Shown here piece after piece: positions 30,589-39,228 of a stretch of DNA of 64,000 nucleotides. The DNA comes from Ensifer adhaerens. Lineage in GTDB: Bacteria > Pseudomonadota > Alphaproteobacteria > Rhizobiales > Rhizobiaceae. Below the pieces are notes generated by a model. That model was not told the origin of the DNA. It was given only the letters and a program-made list of their open reading frames with translations, and made no database searches. Both the position numbers and the translations under genes were made by a program. The stretch is taken from assembly GCF_002007205.1 (NCBI RefSeq), contig NZ_LAZS01000005.1, forward strand, positions 186,001 through 250,000, written 5' to 3'. How positions within the stretch are numbered: the stretch's first letter is position 1; each line of letters starts with the position of its first letter.

Positions 30589-32688
30589 ATGACTGCCTCG
30601 TCTTCCCCATTGAAGCGCAATCTTTCCGTAAGCCAGCGGCTGGCAACCCTTGCCGGTGCGGCCTTCGTCGGTTTTGGCTCCGTGCTCGGGGTCGGCTGGT
30701 ACGAGGGCGGACGCGCGAACGACACCCTCAAGGGGGCGATCACCGCGCAGAACGGCCTGACCACGGTCGAAGAGATCCGGCTCGCGACCACCAATCTCGT
30801 GCTCAATGCGATGGACAGCATCATCGACCGCGAGGAGGGGGCGATCCAGCCGGCGCGCGCCGCCAGCATCGCTGAGATCCTGCAATTGCTCGAGACGAAA
30901 TCGACCGATATCAAGGCGCTCGCCGGCCTCATCGGTCGCAGCGATGCGCTTTCGACCTTTGACGCCGACGTGGCGGAACTGCGCCAGGCGATCGGCACCG
31001 ACCTGAAGACGCTGATCGAAGGCAAGGCTTCGGCCGACGACTTCGGCAAGATCGACGATGCGATCGACGGCGCCGGCGAACGGGTCGCCGCAGCACTTGC
31101 CAGCCTCTCCGACGCGGCAACCACGCTGGTCCGGACGCGCGTCGCCGAGGCGCGCGCGGTCTCCGACCAGGCGTTCCAGATTCAACTCGCCTCCGGCCTT
31201 CTTGCCATGGCCACGCTTCTCTATCTGCTCTGGTTCCACGGTAGCACCCTCAGGCGCGGCATTCTCGCCTTGCGCGACGGCATGCAGCGGATCCAGAAAG
31301 GCGAACTTTCGACCAAGCTGGAAGCGCTCGACCGCGGCGACGAGATCGGCGCCATGGCGCGCTCCGTCGACCTCTTCCGCCTGTCGGCGATCGAGAAGCA
31401 ATCGCTCGAGCAGAGTGCTGCCCACAGCCGCCGCGAGATCGAGAAGGAACGCGAACAGCAGCAGCAGGAGCGCGAGGAGGCGGTGCGCCGCATCCAGACG
31501 GCGATCGACAATCTCGGCCGCGCCCTGACGCAGCTTGCCGAGGGTGACCTTGCCGTTGCGATCGATCGGCCCTTCGACGGCAATCTCGACCAGCTCCGGC
31601 AGAACTTCAACCAGACGGTCGAGCGGCTGCGCGTGGTGCTTTCGAGCGTCAAGGACAACGCACTCTCCATTGAATCGAACGGGCGGCAGATGCGCACGGC
31701 GGCCGACGATCTGGCCCGCCGCACCGAGCGGCAGGCGGCTTCGCTGGAGCAGACCTCGGCGGCGCTGGACGAGATTACCGTTACGGTCCGCACCGCGACC
31801 CAGCGCGCCGAAGAGGCAAGCCAGATGGTCGACCAGACCCGCAACAATGCCGAGGAGTCCGGCCGCATCGTCGGCGAGGCGATTGCCGCCATGGCGCGCA
31901 TCGAGGGTGCCTCGAACGAAATCGGCAAGATCATCAACGTCATCGACGAAATCGCCTTCCAGACCAATCTTCTGGCGCTGAACGCCGGCGTCGAGGCCGC
32001 GCGGGCGGGCGAGGCGGGCAAGGGCTTTGCGGTGGTGGCGCAGGAGGTGCGCGAACTGGCGCAGCGTGCCGCAGGTGCTGCCAAGGACATCAAGGCGCTC
32101 GTCAGCCGGTCAGGCAACGAGGTCGGCACCGGCGTCAAGCTGGTGCGGGCGACCGGCGACGCGCTGGGGCGGATCGGTACCGATGTCGCTCGGATCAATG
32201 AACTCATGACATCGATCGTGATGGCGGCGCGCGAGCAGTCGACGGGCCTCAGCGAGATCAGCACTGCCGTCGGCCAGCTCGACCAGATGACGCAGCAGAA
32301 CGCCGCGATGGTCGAGCAGACCAACGCGTCGAGCCACACGCTGGCGCAGGACGCCGAACGCCTGACGGACCTCGTCGGCCAGTTCCGCGAAGGGCACACG
32401 ATGCAGCGCGCCATGCCGACGGCGGGGCCGGCCCCTGTGACGCCAGCGGCAAGGACCGCTGCGCCGGTGCAGACGAAAAAACCTTCGGTTTCAGCCGTTC
32501 AGCGGCCGGTCGCCAAGGGCACCAGCGAAGCGGTGCCGCTGCGCAAGATCGGCGCTGCCAAAATGGCCTCGTTTCCAACTCCATCTCCCGCCAAGGCCCT
32601 GATGGGCAAGCTTGCGGGCGCATTCGGCAACAAACCGGGCTCGGTGCCGTCGACGACGGCCTCCGGTGAAAACTGGGAAGAATTCTGA
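30589..32688 (+). CDS. Methyl-accepting chemotaxis protein with C-terminal NWEEF pentapeptide
   Basis: A 699-residue inner-membrane chemoreceptor. Helix TM1 is near residues 20-40 and TM2 near 200-220 (SGLLAMATLLYLLWF), enclosing a ~160-residue mostly helical periplasmic sensor. A HAMP domain follows, then a charged helix with a run of Gln/Glu, a second HAMP-like unit (AEGDLAVAIDRPFDGNL), and the signalling domain with hairpin tip IDEIAFQTNLLALNAGVEAA. The last residues, ENWEEF, resemble the NWETF tether for CheR/CheB. A Pro/Ala/Lys-rich flexible segment joins it to the signalling domain. cheW starts 2 bases after the stop. Ligand unknown. Confidence 0.95.
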   Translation: MTASSSPLKRNLSVSQRLATLAGAAFVGFGSVLGVGWYEGGRANDTLKGAITAQNGLTTVEEIRLATTNLVLNAMDSIIDREEGAIQPARAASIAEILQLLETKSTDIKALAGLIGRSDALSTFDADVAELRQAIGTDLKTLIEGKASADDFGKIDDAIDGAGERVAAALASLSDAATTLVRTRVAEARAVSDQAFQIQLASGLLAMATLLYLLWFHGSTLRRGILALRDGMQRIQKGELSTKLEALDRGDEIGAMARSVDLFRLSAIEKQSLEQSAAHSRREIEKEREQQQQEREEAVRRIQTAIDNLGRALTQLAEGDLAVAIDRPFDGNLDQLRQNFNQTVERLRVVLSSVKDNALSIESNGRQMRTAADDLARRTERQAASLEQTSAALDEITVTVRTATQRAEEASQMVDQTRNNAEESGRIVGEAIAAMARIEGASNEIGKIINVIDEIAFQTNLLALNAGVEAARAGEAGKGFAVVAQEVRELAQRAAGAAKDIKALVSRSGNEVGTGVKLVRATGDALGRIGTDVARINELMTSIVMAAREQSTGLSEISTAVGQLDQMTQQNAAMVEQTNASSHTLAQDAERLTDLVGQFREGHTMQRAMPTAGPAPVTPAARTAAPVQTKKPSVSAVQRPVAKGTSEAVPLRKIGAAKMASFPTPSPAKALMGKLAGAFGNKPGSVPSTTASGENWEEF

Positions 32689-32690
32689 CC

Positions 32691-33155
32691 ATGAGCAACG
32701 CAATCAAGCAGTCCGGCGCCTATCTCGAAATCGTATCGTTCCATCTCGGCGACCAGGAATTCTGCATCGACATCATGGCGATCCGCGAAATCCGCGGCTG
32801 GGCGCCGGTGACGCCGATGCCGCACACGCCGCCCTACGTGCTCGGCCTCATCAACCTGCGCGGCGCGGTGATCCCGGTCATCGACATGGCGGCCCGCCTC
32901 GGCATGAAGATGACCGAGCCGTCCGAGCGTTCGGCGATCATCGTCACCGACATCGCCGGCAAGCTCGTCGGCCTCCTGGTCGAGCAGGTCTCGGACATGA
33001 TGACGATCAAGAGCGAGGCGCTGCAGCCGGCGCCGGAGATCATTCCGGAAGCGCAGCGCGCCTTCTGCCGCGGCATCGTCGCGCTCGAAAAGACCATGGT
33101 CTGCTTCCTCAACCTCGATACGGTCATTGCCGACGAACTGGCCCAGGCGGCCTGA
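32691..33155 (+). CDS. cheW: Chemotaxis coupling protein CheW
   Basis: CheW links chemoreceptors to the CheA kinase in signalling arrays. The 154-residue protein consists of one CheW domain: LEIVSFHLGDQEFCIDIMAIREIRGW (quoted as FHLGDQEFCIDIMAIREI), TPMPHTPPYVLGLINLRGAVIPVIDM with the conserved GLINLRG, and GLLVEQVSDMMTI. The start is 2 bases after the chemoreceptor stop, so receptor and coupler are made together and likely work together in a dedicated pathway. No cheA or cheY is in the window. Confidence 0.95.
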   Translation: MSNAIKQSGAYLEIVSFHLGDQEFCIDIMAIREIRGWAPVTPMPHTPPYVLGLINLRGAVIPVIDMAARLGMKMTEPSERSAIIVTDIAGKLVGLLVEQVSDMMTIKSEALQPAPEIIPEAQRAFCRGIVALEKTMVCFLNLDTVIADELAQAA

Positions 33156-33178
33156 CGCAAATTCGTTCCTTGCTCGAG

Positions 33179-33213
33179 AAAGCTCCGGCGCACCCGCGCC
33201 GGGGCTTTCTTCC
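33179..33213 (+). terminator. Rho-independent terminator after cheW
   Basis: A stem of about 13 bp (AAAGCTCCGGCGC with GCGCCGGGGCTTT, one G-T pair) is followed by CTTCCGTTTCG, 24 bases after the cheW stop. Confidence 0.8.
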
Positions 33214-33499
33214 GTTTCGCCTGTAAGGCTTTTCATTCCTGCACGTTTTTGTCCTTAAATCGGGTGCGATTAAAGGAAACATGCAGTAGCGCGCGCCTGC
33301 GCACGTACTGGAACGATACGGTCAAGTTAAACTTCCGCAATGAACTTCACGCTTGGGCGATGCCATTGTGACAAAACGTCAAGTGGCTGGGCGGGTTACT
33401 TGTACTACTTTACCGGTGTTGCCGGGTGCCCGAACGGAGGCCGGGTGCCTGGTATTACTGCATGTTTCCTATCATCGTAGCCGATCAAAGGACAAAAAC

Positions 33500-33541
33500 A
33501 TGCAGAAGTTCAAAGCTCTACAGCGACCTTTGCGCGTCTGA
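33500..33541 (+). CDS. Possible 13-residue leader peptide
   Basis: ATG 33500 opens a 13-codon frame (MQKFKALQRPLRV) ending at TGA 33539-33541. AAAGGA is 7 bases upstream, a proper ribosome site. The last codons lie inside the long hairpin 33518-33561, and the downstream gene begins 37 bases after the stop. This layout fits a leader peptide that controls the hairpin, but the same bases could simply be a dispersed palindromic repeat, so confidence is limited. Confidence 0.4.
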   Translation: MQKFKALQRPLRV

Positions 33542-33561
33542 TCAGACGCGCGGCGCTGTAG
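33518..33561. repeat. Long hairpin/palindromic element in the leader of a secreted protein gene
   Basis: The inner arms GCGCGTCTGA (33532-33541) and TCAGACGCGC (33542-33551) are an exact 20-bp palindrome. The outer arms CTACAGCG (33518-33525) and CGCTGTAG (33554-33561) are also exact. I recall similar sequences many times in rhizobial genomes, so it is probably a REP-type element, here transcribed as a 5' leader hairpin. The upstream bases 33214-33486 hold no supported gene. Confidence 0.7.
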
Positions 33562-33578
33562 CAACAGGAGTTGAACCT

Positions 33579-33881
33579 ATGACAATCTCTCCCAGGAAAC
33601 TCATTGCCGCGCTCTCCGTTACGATGGTCATGGCGTCGCCGGCCTTGGCCGACAGCTACTACCAGGGCATAGACGTCAACAATCCACCGGGAACGCAGAA
33701 CACGCGCAAGGCGATGACGCCGATGACGCGGCCGTCCGCAACCGTTGACAGGATGTCGACGGGCAGCATCAACAGAACGTCCACACCGACTCCGGTCTAC
33801 CGCGATCGCAGCCCCTATGGTGGATACCAGGGTGGTGACGGCGACTATTATCAGGGCATCGTCCCGCCGACGTCCTATTAG
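33579..33881 (+). CDS. Small secreted protein with YYQGI motifs
   Basis: A 100-residue exported protein, not recognised. The signal peptide is KLIAALSVTMVMASPALA with cleavage before DSYYQGID. The mature part is low in hydrophobic residues and rich in Thr, Pro, Ser and Gly, so probably disordered, with YYQGI near both ends (SYYQGIDVNNPPG and DYYQGIVPPTSY). CAGGAG is 8 bases before ATG 33579. A long hairpin and a possible leader peptide precede it. No partner gene is evident. Confidence 0.78.
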   Translation: MTISPRKLIAALSVTMVMASPALADSYYQGIDVNNPPGTQNTRKAMTPMTRPSATVDRMSTGSINRTSTPTPVYRDRSPYGGYQGGDGDYYQGIVPPTSY

Positions 33882-34013
33882 AACGATCAAGAGCGGAGTG
33901 GCTCCTCCCAGCCTTCCAACACACACCGCTCTGACGCGGTTTCTTGAGGCGCCCGTAAAGGGGACGGGCGCTTCAGCCGTGCGGCGGCCAGAAGACCGCA
34001 AGCGAGCGATCGA

Positions 34014-34511
34014 TTATTGCGGCTTGCCGTTCTGCCAGGTGACGGTCTGCCCATAGAGCGGAATGGTGGTGATCGACATCTTGGCCGAGCCATCCGTCAA
34101 TTCGCGCGAATGGGCGAGATAGATCAGCGTATCGTTCTTGCGGTCATAGATCCTGGTGACCAGGAGGTCTTTCCAGACCAGCGACAGTCCGGCGCGAAAG
34201 ACTTCTTCCCCGTCCTTCGAAAGCTCGATATCGCCGATTTCGATCGGGCCGGTCTGCCGGCAGGCGATCGAATTGTTGGACGGATCCTCGAACCAGTTGC
34301 CGTTCTTCAGCCTGTCGATGACGCTGCGGTCGAAATAGGTGACATGGCAGGTCACGCCCTTGATCTTCGGGTCGCTGACGGCATCGATCATGATGTCGTT
34401 GCCGAGCCAGTCGACGCCGACTTCGCCGACCGTTTCGGCGCGGGCGGGCAGGGCGGCAGCGGCGAGCGTGGCAAGGCCGGCGAAAAAGAACGCACGAAGC
34501 GAACGCGACAT
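34014..34511 (-). CDS. creA: CreA-family periplasmic protein
   Basis: A 165-residue protein of the CreA family, whose function is not established. A signal peptide (AFFFAGLATLAAAALPARA) is followed by the family core: VGVDWLGNDIMIDAVSDPKI, VTCHVTYFDR, EDPSNNSIACRQTGPI and LVWKDLLVTRIYD. Two conserved Cys (VTCHV and IACRQ) could form a disulfide. The ribosome site AGGAGG lies 7 bases before the ATG at 34511. It is a single gene. Confidence 0.92.
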   Translation of the reverse strand: MSRSLRAFFFAGLATLAAAALPARAETVGEVGVDWLGNDIMIDAVSDPKIKGVTCHVTYFDRSVIDRLKNGNWFEDPSNNSIACRQTGPIEIGDIELSKDGEEVFRAGLSLVWKDLLVTRIYDRKNDTLIYLAHSRELTDGSAKMSITTIPLYGQTVTWQNGKPQ

Positions 34512-34662
34512 GGAAATCCTCCTGCAGCGCCTGACGTTTCACGCAAGGTCGCCGTAGCATCTTGAATTGCCGCATGTTTTGCCAGGACGGCCCCAGAGAA
34601 CATGCGGCCGGGCAGCGAGCTTCACATAGGTTGGGGAAATCGCTTTACAAGGCGCGGCCGGC

Positions 34663-35907
34663 TCACCCGGTGCCGCGAAGAAGCTGCGGCTCGAGATGGC
34701 GGGCTTCGGCTGCCCGCATTTGAGCGGCGGCGGCGGCAAGCGCCCGCGCGCTGGCCTCGGGCTGAAAGCGGCCGGCAATGGTGCAGCGGTCGCGGCCGTC
34801 GGCTTTCGCGTCGTAGAGCGCCATATCCGCGCGGATCATGATATCGCTGATCGTATCGCCGGGCTCGGCTTCGGCGAGACCGATGCTCACCGTCAGCCGG
34901 ATCGGGCGGTCCAAGCGGCCGATCGGCGTATCGCGCACCGTGCGGCCGATCTCCTCGGCCACCGCAAAGGCGGCATCCTCCGAGTGATTGGGCAGGACGA
35001 TGCCGAACTCCTCGCCGCCGATGCGGCCAAGCGTGCCGCGGCTGCCAAGACAGCTGGCGACGGTGCCGGCGAAATGGCCGAGCGCGGTATCGCCGACCGC
35101 GTGGCCATAGCGGTCGTTGATCTGCTTGAAATAGTCGAGGTCCAGCAGCAGGAAGGTGACGGGTCGCTGGCGCGCGAAGCTCACCGCCAGAGCGCGCTGC
35201 CCGAGGTCGAGCAGGGCGCGGCGCGACAGGGCGCCCGTCAGCTCGTCGCGGGCAATCGCGCTCTTGAGATCGGTGATCACCCGGTTCTGGATCATCAGGA
35301 TCACGCCCAGGAAGAGCACGGGCAGGTAGAAGTACCTCAGGACGACGCAGGCGAAGTCCCAGCTGGCCGCCGCAAGCGAGGTCTCGGGCGAACCGTGGGC
35401 GATCGGCGAGAAGACCGTGACCGCGATCAGGGCCGAGCAGCCGATGGCGGCGCAGGCGATGACGCAGAGGCGCTCGATCGGCCCCGGTGCTGCGCGCCGA
35501 TGCTGCGAACAGACGGCGATGATCAGTACGAAGGCGGCAGCGATGCCGACGGCGGAGAGAGCGTGCAATGTCGCACGATGGGGGCCGAAGGCGGCAATCA
35601 GCAGCACCACGGCGGAAACCGAGGCGGCGGCGACCAGCGGTGTCGACATCGGCCTGATGACACCGAGCGCACGGTGAAAGCCCGAGAGCACGAACAGACA
35701 GGCGCCCGCAAGCACGACGATGCCGAACAGCGACAGCGGCCGGAGCGCCGGGATCTCCGACAGCATCAGCAGGAAGGTCGCCGCGGCCGCCACCGCGCAG
35801 GCCGCGGCAAAATCCGTGCCTCCCTCGACCATCGAGGCCCGCAGGGAAATCAGCACAGGGAGCATCGCCAGAAGGGCAATGATCGATATGGCAGGGAGAA
35901 AGCTCAT
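34663..35907 (-). CDS. Membrane diguanylate cyclase (GGEEF)
   Basis: A 414-residue protein predicted to make cyclic di-GMP. Roughly eight hydrophobic helices fill residues 5-235 and form a membrane sensor of unknown input. The GGDEF domain starts at about residue 250 (RDELTGALSRRAL), with DLDYFKQINDRYGHAVGD and the active-site GGEEF at 297-301. The product-inhibition site RxxD is absent: GSRG occupies the place nine to six residues before GGEEF. The start MSFLPAISIIALL at 35907 is preferred because the upstream in-frame extension is not membrane-like. It is divergent from the phosphoribosyltransferase gene. Confidence 0.92.
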   Translation of the reverse strand: MSFLPAISIIALLAMLPVLISLRASMVEGGTDFAAACAVAAAATFLLMLSEIPALRPLSLFGIVVLAGACLFVLSGFHRALGVIRPMSTPLVAAASVSAVVLLIAAFGPHRATLHALSAVGIAAAFVLIIAVCSQHRRAAPGPIERLCVIACAAIGCSALIAVTVFSPIAHGSPETSLAAASWDFACVVLRYFYLPVLFLGVILMIQNRVITDLKSAIARDELTGALSRRALLDLGQRALAVSFARQRPVTFLLLDLDYFKQINDRYGHAVGDTALGHFAGTVASCLGSRGTLGRIGGEEFGIVLPNHSEDAAFAVAEEIGRTVRDTPIGRLDRPIRLTVSIGLAEAEPGDTISDIMIRADMALYDAKADGRDRCTIAGRFQPEASARALAAAAAQMRAAEARHLEPQLLRGTG

Positions 35908-36228
35908 TTCGAAACGGCCTGTCGTGCTAAAATCAACAAAGGCGGCTTGCGTCTCAGCCAGATATACGACGCCAATTGGTAGCGATAGCGCCTTAACGAA
36001 ACCCGGTGAAATCCGTTGCAATTTTAGCGATTGGCTGGGATTGGCGCGGTTGTTCACAGCGGCGCCGGATCAACCGTTGGATGGTGCGCCGGCAGGCGAA
36101 GCGGCGTGCATGAAACGTGCCTCGGGTAAGGCCCTTCGGGCGGCGCCGATCCGGCCCCGCAGGCCCGGCACTTGGAGCGTTTTTTAGGCCCGATGCTCAC
36201 GCAGGAGGGCAAAACCGGGAGAGGCTGC
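35908..36228. other. Divergent intergenic region
   Basis: These 321 bases separate the starts of the diguanylate cyclase and phosphoribosyltransferase genes and must carry promoters for both. The A/T-richer part near 35920-36060 is the likely site. I see no clear operator, RNA or ORF. Confidence 0.35.
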
Positions 36229-36897
36229 ATGTTCACGGCAACGTGGCTCTTCGAGGACCGGGCAGATGCCGGACGCCAGCTGGCGCACGCGGTCGAAGGC
36301 GAGAGCCTCGACGATCCGCTCGTCATGGCGCTGCCACGCGGCGGCGTGCCGGTCGCCTATGAGATCGCCGTCCATATCGGGGCGCCGCTCGAAATCCTGA
36401 TCGTGCGCAAGATCGGCGCGCCGGGGCATTCCGAGTTCGGTCTTGGCGCGCTGGTCGACGGCGAGGAGCCCGAACTCGTGCTCAACCGTCAGGCGATGCG
36501 GCTGGTCCGCCCGGCGAAAGGCTATCTGGAGGCCGAGACGGAGCGCCAGCGCGCCGAGATCCTGCGGCGCCGAACGCTCTATTTTGGCGACCGCGCGCCG
36601 GCCTCGCCGCGGGATCGTGACGTGATCCTCGTCGACGACGGCATCGCCACCGGCGGCACCGTGCGGGCGGCGATCAAGGCGCTAAAGCGGATGGGGGCGG
36701 GCCGTCTCGTGCTCGCCGTCCCGGTGGCGCCGAAAAGTGAACTCGCCGACCTGCGCAGCCAGGTCGATCGCCTCATCTGCCTTGCCACCCCCTTCGCCTT
36801 CCGCGCCGTCGGACTGTACTACCGCAACTTCGAGCAGACGGCGGACGAGGAGGTGTTGGCGCTGATGGAGAAGGCTCGGCGGGATAACGGGGCCTGA
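36229..36897 (+). CDS. Phosphoribosyltransferase family protein
   Basis: A 222-residue type I phosphoribosyltransferase. The PRPP-binding motif is VILVDDGIATGGTV at about residue 130, with two Asp before the Gly/Thr loop. The front half LVMALPRGGVPVAYEIA and VRKIGAPGHSEFGLGAL is typical of the orphan group often found with dienelactone hydrolase or erythromycin esterase-like domains; the true substrate is not known. GAGAGG lies just before ATG 36229. The gene appears to be alone and divergent from the diguanylate cyclase. Confidence 0.9.
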   Translation: MFTATWLFEDRADAGRQLAHAVEGESLDDPLVMALPRGGVPVAYEIAVHIGAPLEILIVRKIGAPGHSEFGLGALVDGEEPELVLNRQAMRLVRPAKGYLEAETERQRAEILRRRTLYFGDRAPASPRDRDVILVDDGIATGGTVRAAIKALKRMGAGRLVLAVPVAPKSELADLRSQVDRLICLATPFAFRAVGLYYRNFEQTADEEVLALMEKARRDNGA

Positions 36898-37064
36898 TGC
36901 GGTTGCAGGGCAGAGTGACCGATGGTTGCTCCGAACGCCGAAACTTGTCCGAATAGTTGCGTGAAGCGCTCCGGCCATATTGCAACCGCGGGCATCACGC
37001 GCCACATTCCGGCGCGAGACGTCGGCGGAGCGGGTGCCGGAGGAGGCGCCGCAGAGGAGAGGCT

Positions 37065-37700
37065 ATGGCCACGAAGCTGGAAATCGGAAGGACGCTCGAG
37101 GATTTCTGTCGTCCGGACCGCATGGCGCTTGTTGTCTATGACATGCAGGTGGGGATCACCAGCCAGGTCAAGAACGGTGCGGAGGTCCTTTCGCAGGTGC
37201 TGAAGGTATTGGAAGCCGCGCGGGCCGGCGGGTTCCCGGTGATCTTTCTGCGGCATCTGTCGATGCCGAAGCCGCTGATGGGCGCCTTCCAGCTACGCCA
37301 GGCAATGGCCTGGCAGCGGACCGACGATCCGGAGGCTGTGCACCCCTGGTTCCTGCGCGGCACGCCGGGCTTCGAGCTGGTGCCGGAACTTGCGCCCCGC
37401 GACGACGAGGCGATCCTCGACAAGATCACGTTTTCCGCTTTCGAGGGCACCCCGCTTGCCATGATCCTGCGCGATCTCGGGCTTACCTCCTTTGCCATCT
37501 GCGGCATCGCCACGGAAATCGGCATCGACCCGACCGTGCGCCATGCGACCGATCTTGGCCTGGTGCCTGTCGTCGTGCGCGACGCCTGCGGGGCAGGCCA
37601 CCACGAGGCCGGCGAGCGCGCGATGGAAAACATTGCCTTCATGGGTGATGCGATCATGACCGATGTTCAGGCAATCACCACGGCGATGGCCAGAGGCTGA
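37065..37700 (+). CDS. Isochorismatase-fold hydrolase lacking the cysteine nucleophile
   Basis: A 211-residue isochorismatase-like alpha/beta protein. The catalytic Asp is in ALVVYDMQVGI (residue ~25) and the Lys in ILDKITFSAFEGT. Where cysteine hydrolases such as nicotinamidase carry the Cys (GxxTDxC), this protein reads CGIATEIGIDPTVRHA, placing Gly there, as in true isochorismatases like EntB. It is therefore unlikely to be a cysteine amidohydrolase. GAGGAG is a few bases before ATG 37065. No siderophore genes are nearby, so the substrate is open. Confidence 0.85.
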   Translation: MATKLEIGRTLEDFCRPDRMALVVYDMQVGITSQVKNGAEVLSQVLKVLEAARAGGFPVIFLRHLSMPKPLMGAFQLRQAMAWQRTDDPEAVHPWFLRGTPGFELVPELAPRDDEAILDKITFSAFEGTPLAMILRDLGLTSFAICGIATEIGIDPTVRHATDLGLVPVVVRDACGAGHHEAGERAMENIAFMGDAIMTDVQAITTAMARG

Positions 37701-37759
37701 GGGCACCCCGCGCTTCGGTGCGCAGCGATGCTGACGGGCCGAGCGAGCGCTGCCTCTCT

Positions 37760-37818
37760 AGAGCATGCCGCGCAAGAATGTGCAGCGATCTTGCGATAAC
37801 GACATGCGCCAAATCAAT
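37760..37818 (+). repeat. Dispersed repeat, family C copy 1
   Basis: It contains GCATGCCGCGCAAGAATGTG, then CAGCGATCTTGCGATAACG and ACATGCG. Aligned with the reverse complement of 43001-43057 it matches in most positions over about 57 bases. The terminal 37819-37861 looks like a continuing, more diverged repeat. Confidence 0.7.
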
Positions 37819-37861
37819 AACTTCAAGCGCACGGAGCGAATCTGAAAGATCGCGACACACT

Positions 37862-39070
37862 TTAAACGCGCCTTGTCATTCTCCAGGTCTCGGTCTCGCC
37901 GAAGCCTTTGATGTTGGCGCGTTCTCCAGCCTCGAAACTGTATTTTTCTTCGAGCACCGCCTTGATTTGACCTGTCGTGATGATGCATCCGGCCTGGCCG
38001 ATCGCCTCGAGCCGCGCTGCAAGGTTCACGGGCGCGCCCCAGATGTCATAGGCATAGCGGGTGCGGCCGAGCACGCCCGCCGTCACCGCCCCCGACGCCA
38101 TGCCGATCCGCAGCTCAAGGGCAACGCCATGCGCCCTGCCGACATGGCCGGCGATTTCAAAGGCGGTGAAGCCAAAGCTTGCGGCGGCTTCGACCCCGTT
38201 CGGATGGGCGCTTGGAACCCCTGCCGCCGCCAGATAGGCATCGCCGATGGTCTTGATCTTTTCCACGCCGAAACGGGCCGATGCCGCATCAAGCGCCGAG
38301 AAGAAGGCATCGAGCAGCTGAACCGTGCGTTCCGGGCCGATCTCGTTGGAGAGCCTGACGAACTGGACGATATCGATGAGCAGCACGGTTGCCGTGTCGA
38401 ACTTCTTGACCGTCGCGGCATGGTCGTCGCTGTGCAGTTTTTCGACGATTTCCGCCGGCATGATCGACAGCATGAGATTGCTCAGCCGCATCTGGGCTTC
38501 ACGCGCGAGCGACAGGGCATAGTGCATTGTGGCGAACATCAGAAGCGTGACGGTGAGCATGGTCGAGGTGTTGATCAGGAGCAGGAAGCTCTCGTCCTGG
38601 TAGACGCCGGCCTGAGGTTCCGGATAGGCGGCAATGCCGACGACGATGGTGGCGGCGGAGGCAAGGCCCAGGCCGGCGACCAGCCGCCAATGCTCAAGCC
38701 CGAGGATCGCGAAGGCGACAGGCGTGACGCCGAGCAGATTGAACAAGACGCCGGACCGTCCGCCGATATGGGCGCTGATGATCGAGAGCGCCACGGCGCA
38801 GATGGCGAACTCCCAAAGGGCCGACGCGATCTTGCCAAACCGGTGCAAGAGCGGTGTCATGGTGGCGGCTGCCGCCAGCAGCACATTGCAGATCACCAGC
38901 TTCTGGAGGCTCGGCTCCTGGTAAAGCGCGTAGAGGATGGCAAAGCCGGTCGAGGAAACGGCAATGACGGCTGCCGCCAGGTTTGCCACCATGATCCCTT
39001 GCCGGTCGGCCTCTCGCGTCTGCGTCAGGCCCAGTTCCGCCAGCCAGCGTGTCGTGCTTGTCCAAGACAT
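37862..39070 (-). CDS. Membrane class III adenylate/guanylate cyclase
   Basis: A 402-residue nucleotide cyclase. The first ~200 residues hold six hydrophobic helices (for example VANLAAAVIAVSSTGFAILY), followed by a short linker helix and the catalytic domain. Metal Asp residues are in VLLIDIVQFVRL and KTIGDAYLAAAG; the Lys of KTIGD and the Asp of YDIWGAPVNLAARLE mark adenine specificity, and the Asn and Arg in the latter are the transition-state residues. All are present, so it should be an active adenylate cyclase. Many such genes exist per rhizobial genome; the signal it senses is unknown. Confidence 0.93.
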   Translation of the reverse strand: MSWTSTTRWLAELGLTQTREADRQGIMVANLAAAVIAVSSTGFAILYALYQEPSLQKLVICNVLLAAAATMTPLLHRFGKIASALWEFAICAVALSIISAHIGGRSGVLFNLLGVTPVAFAILGLEHWRLVAGLGLASAATIVVGIAAYPEPQAGVYQDESFLLLINTSTMLTVTLLMFATMHYALSLAREAQMRLSNLMLSIMPAEIVEKLHSDDHAATVKKFDTATVLLIDIVQFVRLSNEIGPERTVQLLDAFFSALDAASARFGVEKIKTIGDAYLAAAGVPSAHPNGVEAAASFGFTAFEIAGHVGRAHGVALELRIGMASGAVTAGVLGRTRYAYDIWGAPVNLAARLEAIGQAGCIITTGQIKAVLEEKYSFEAGERANIKGFGETETWRMTRRV

Positions 39071-39228
39071 CTCATCGCCCGCCCTCGGTCGTTGAACATC
39101 CCGTCATTTTAGGTGGGTGTAATATTCGCAATTATCGGGGGAAAAGTCAGTCGCAAAGATGCGCCTTGCGCGCAAATCCCGGATGCTGTCGGGTAGACGC
39201 CATTCGCCCCGAACGAGCAGGAACCGAT

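Noticed and set aside
33949-33971. Hairpin GCGCCCGT / ACGGGCGC between the secreted protein and creA
   Set aside because: Lacks a T tract, so it is not called a terminator although it may contribute to 3' end stability.
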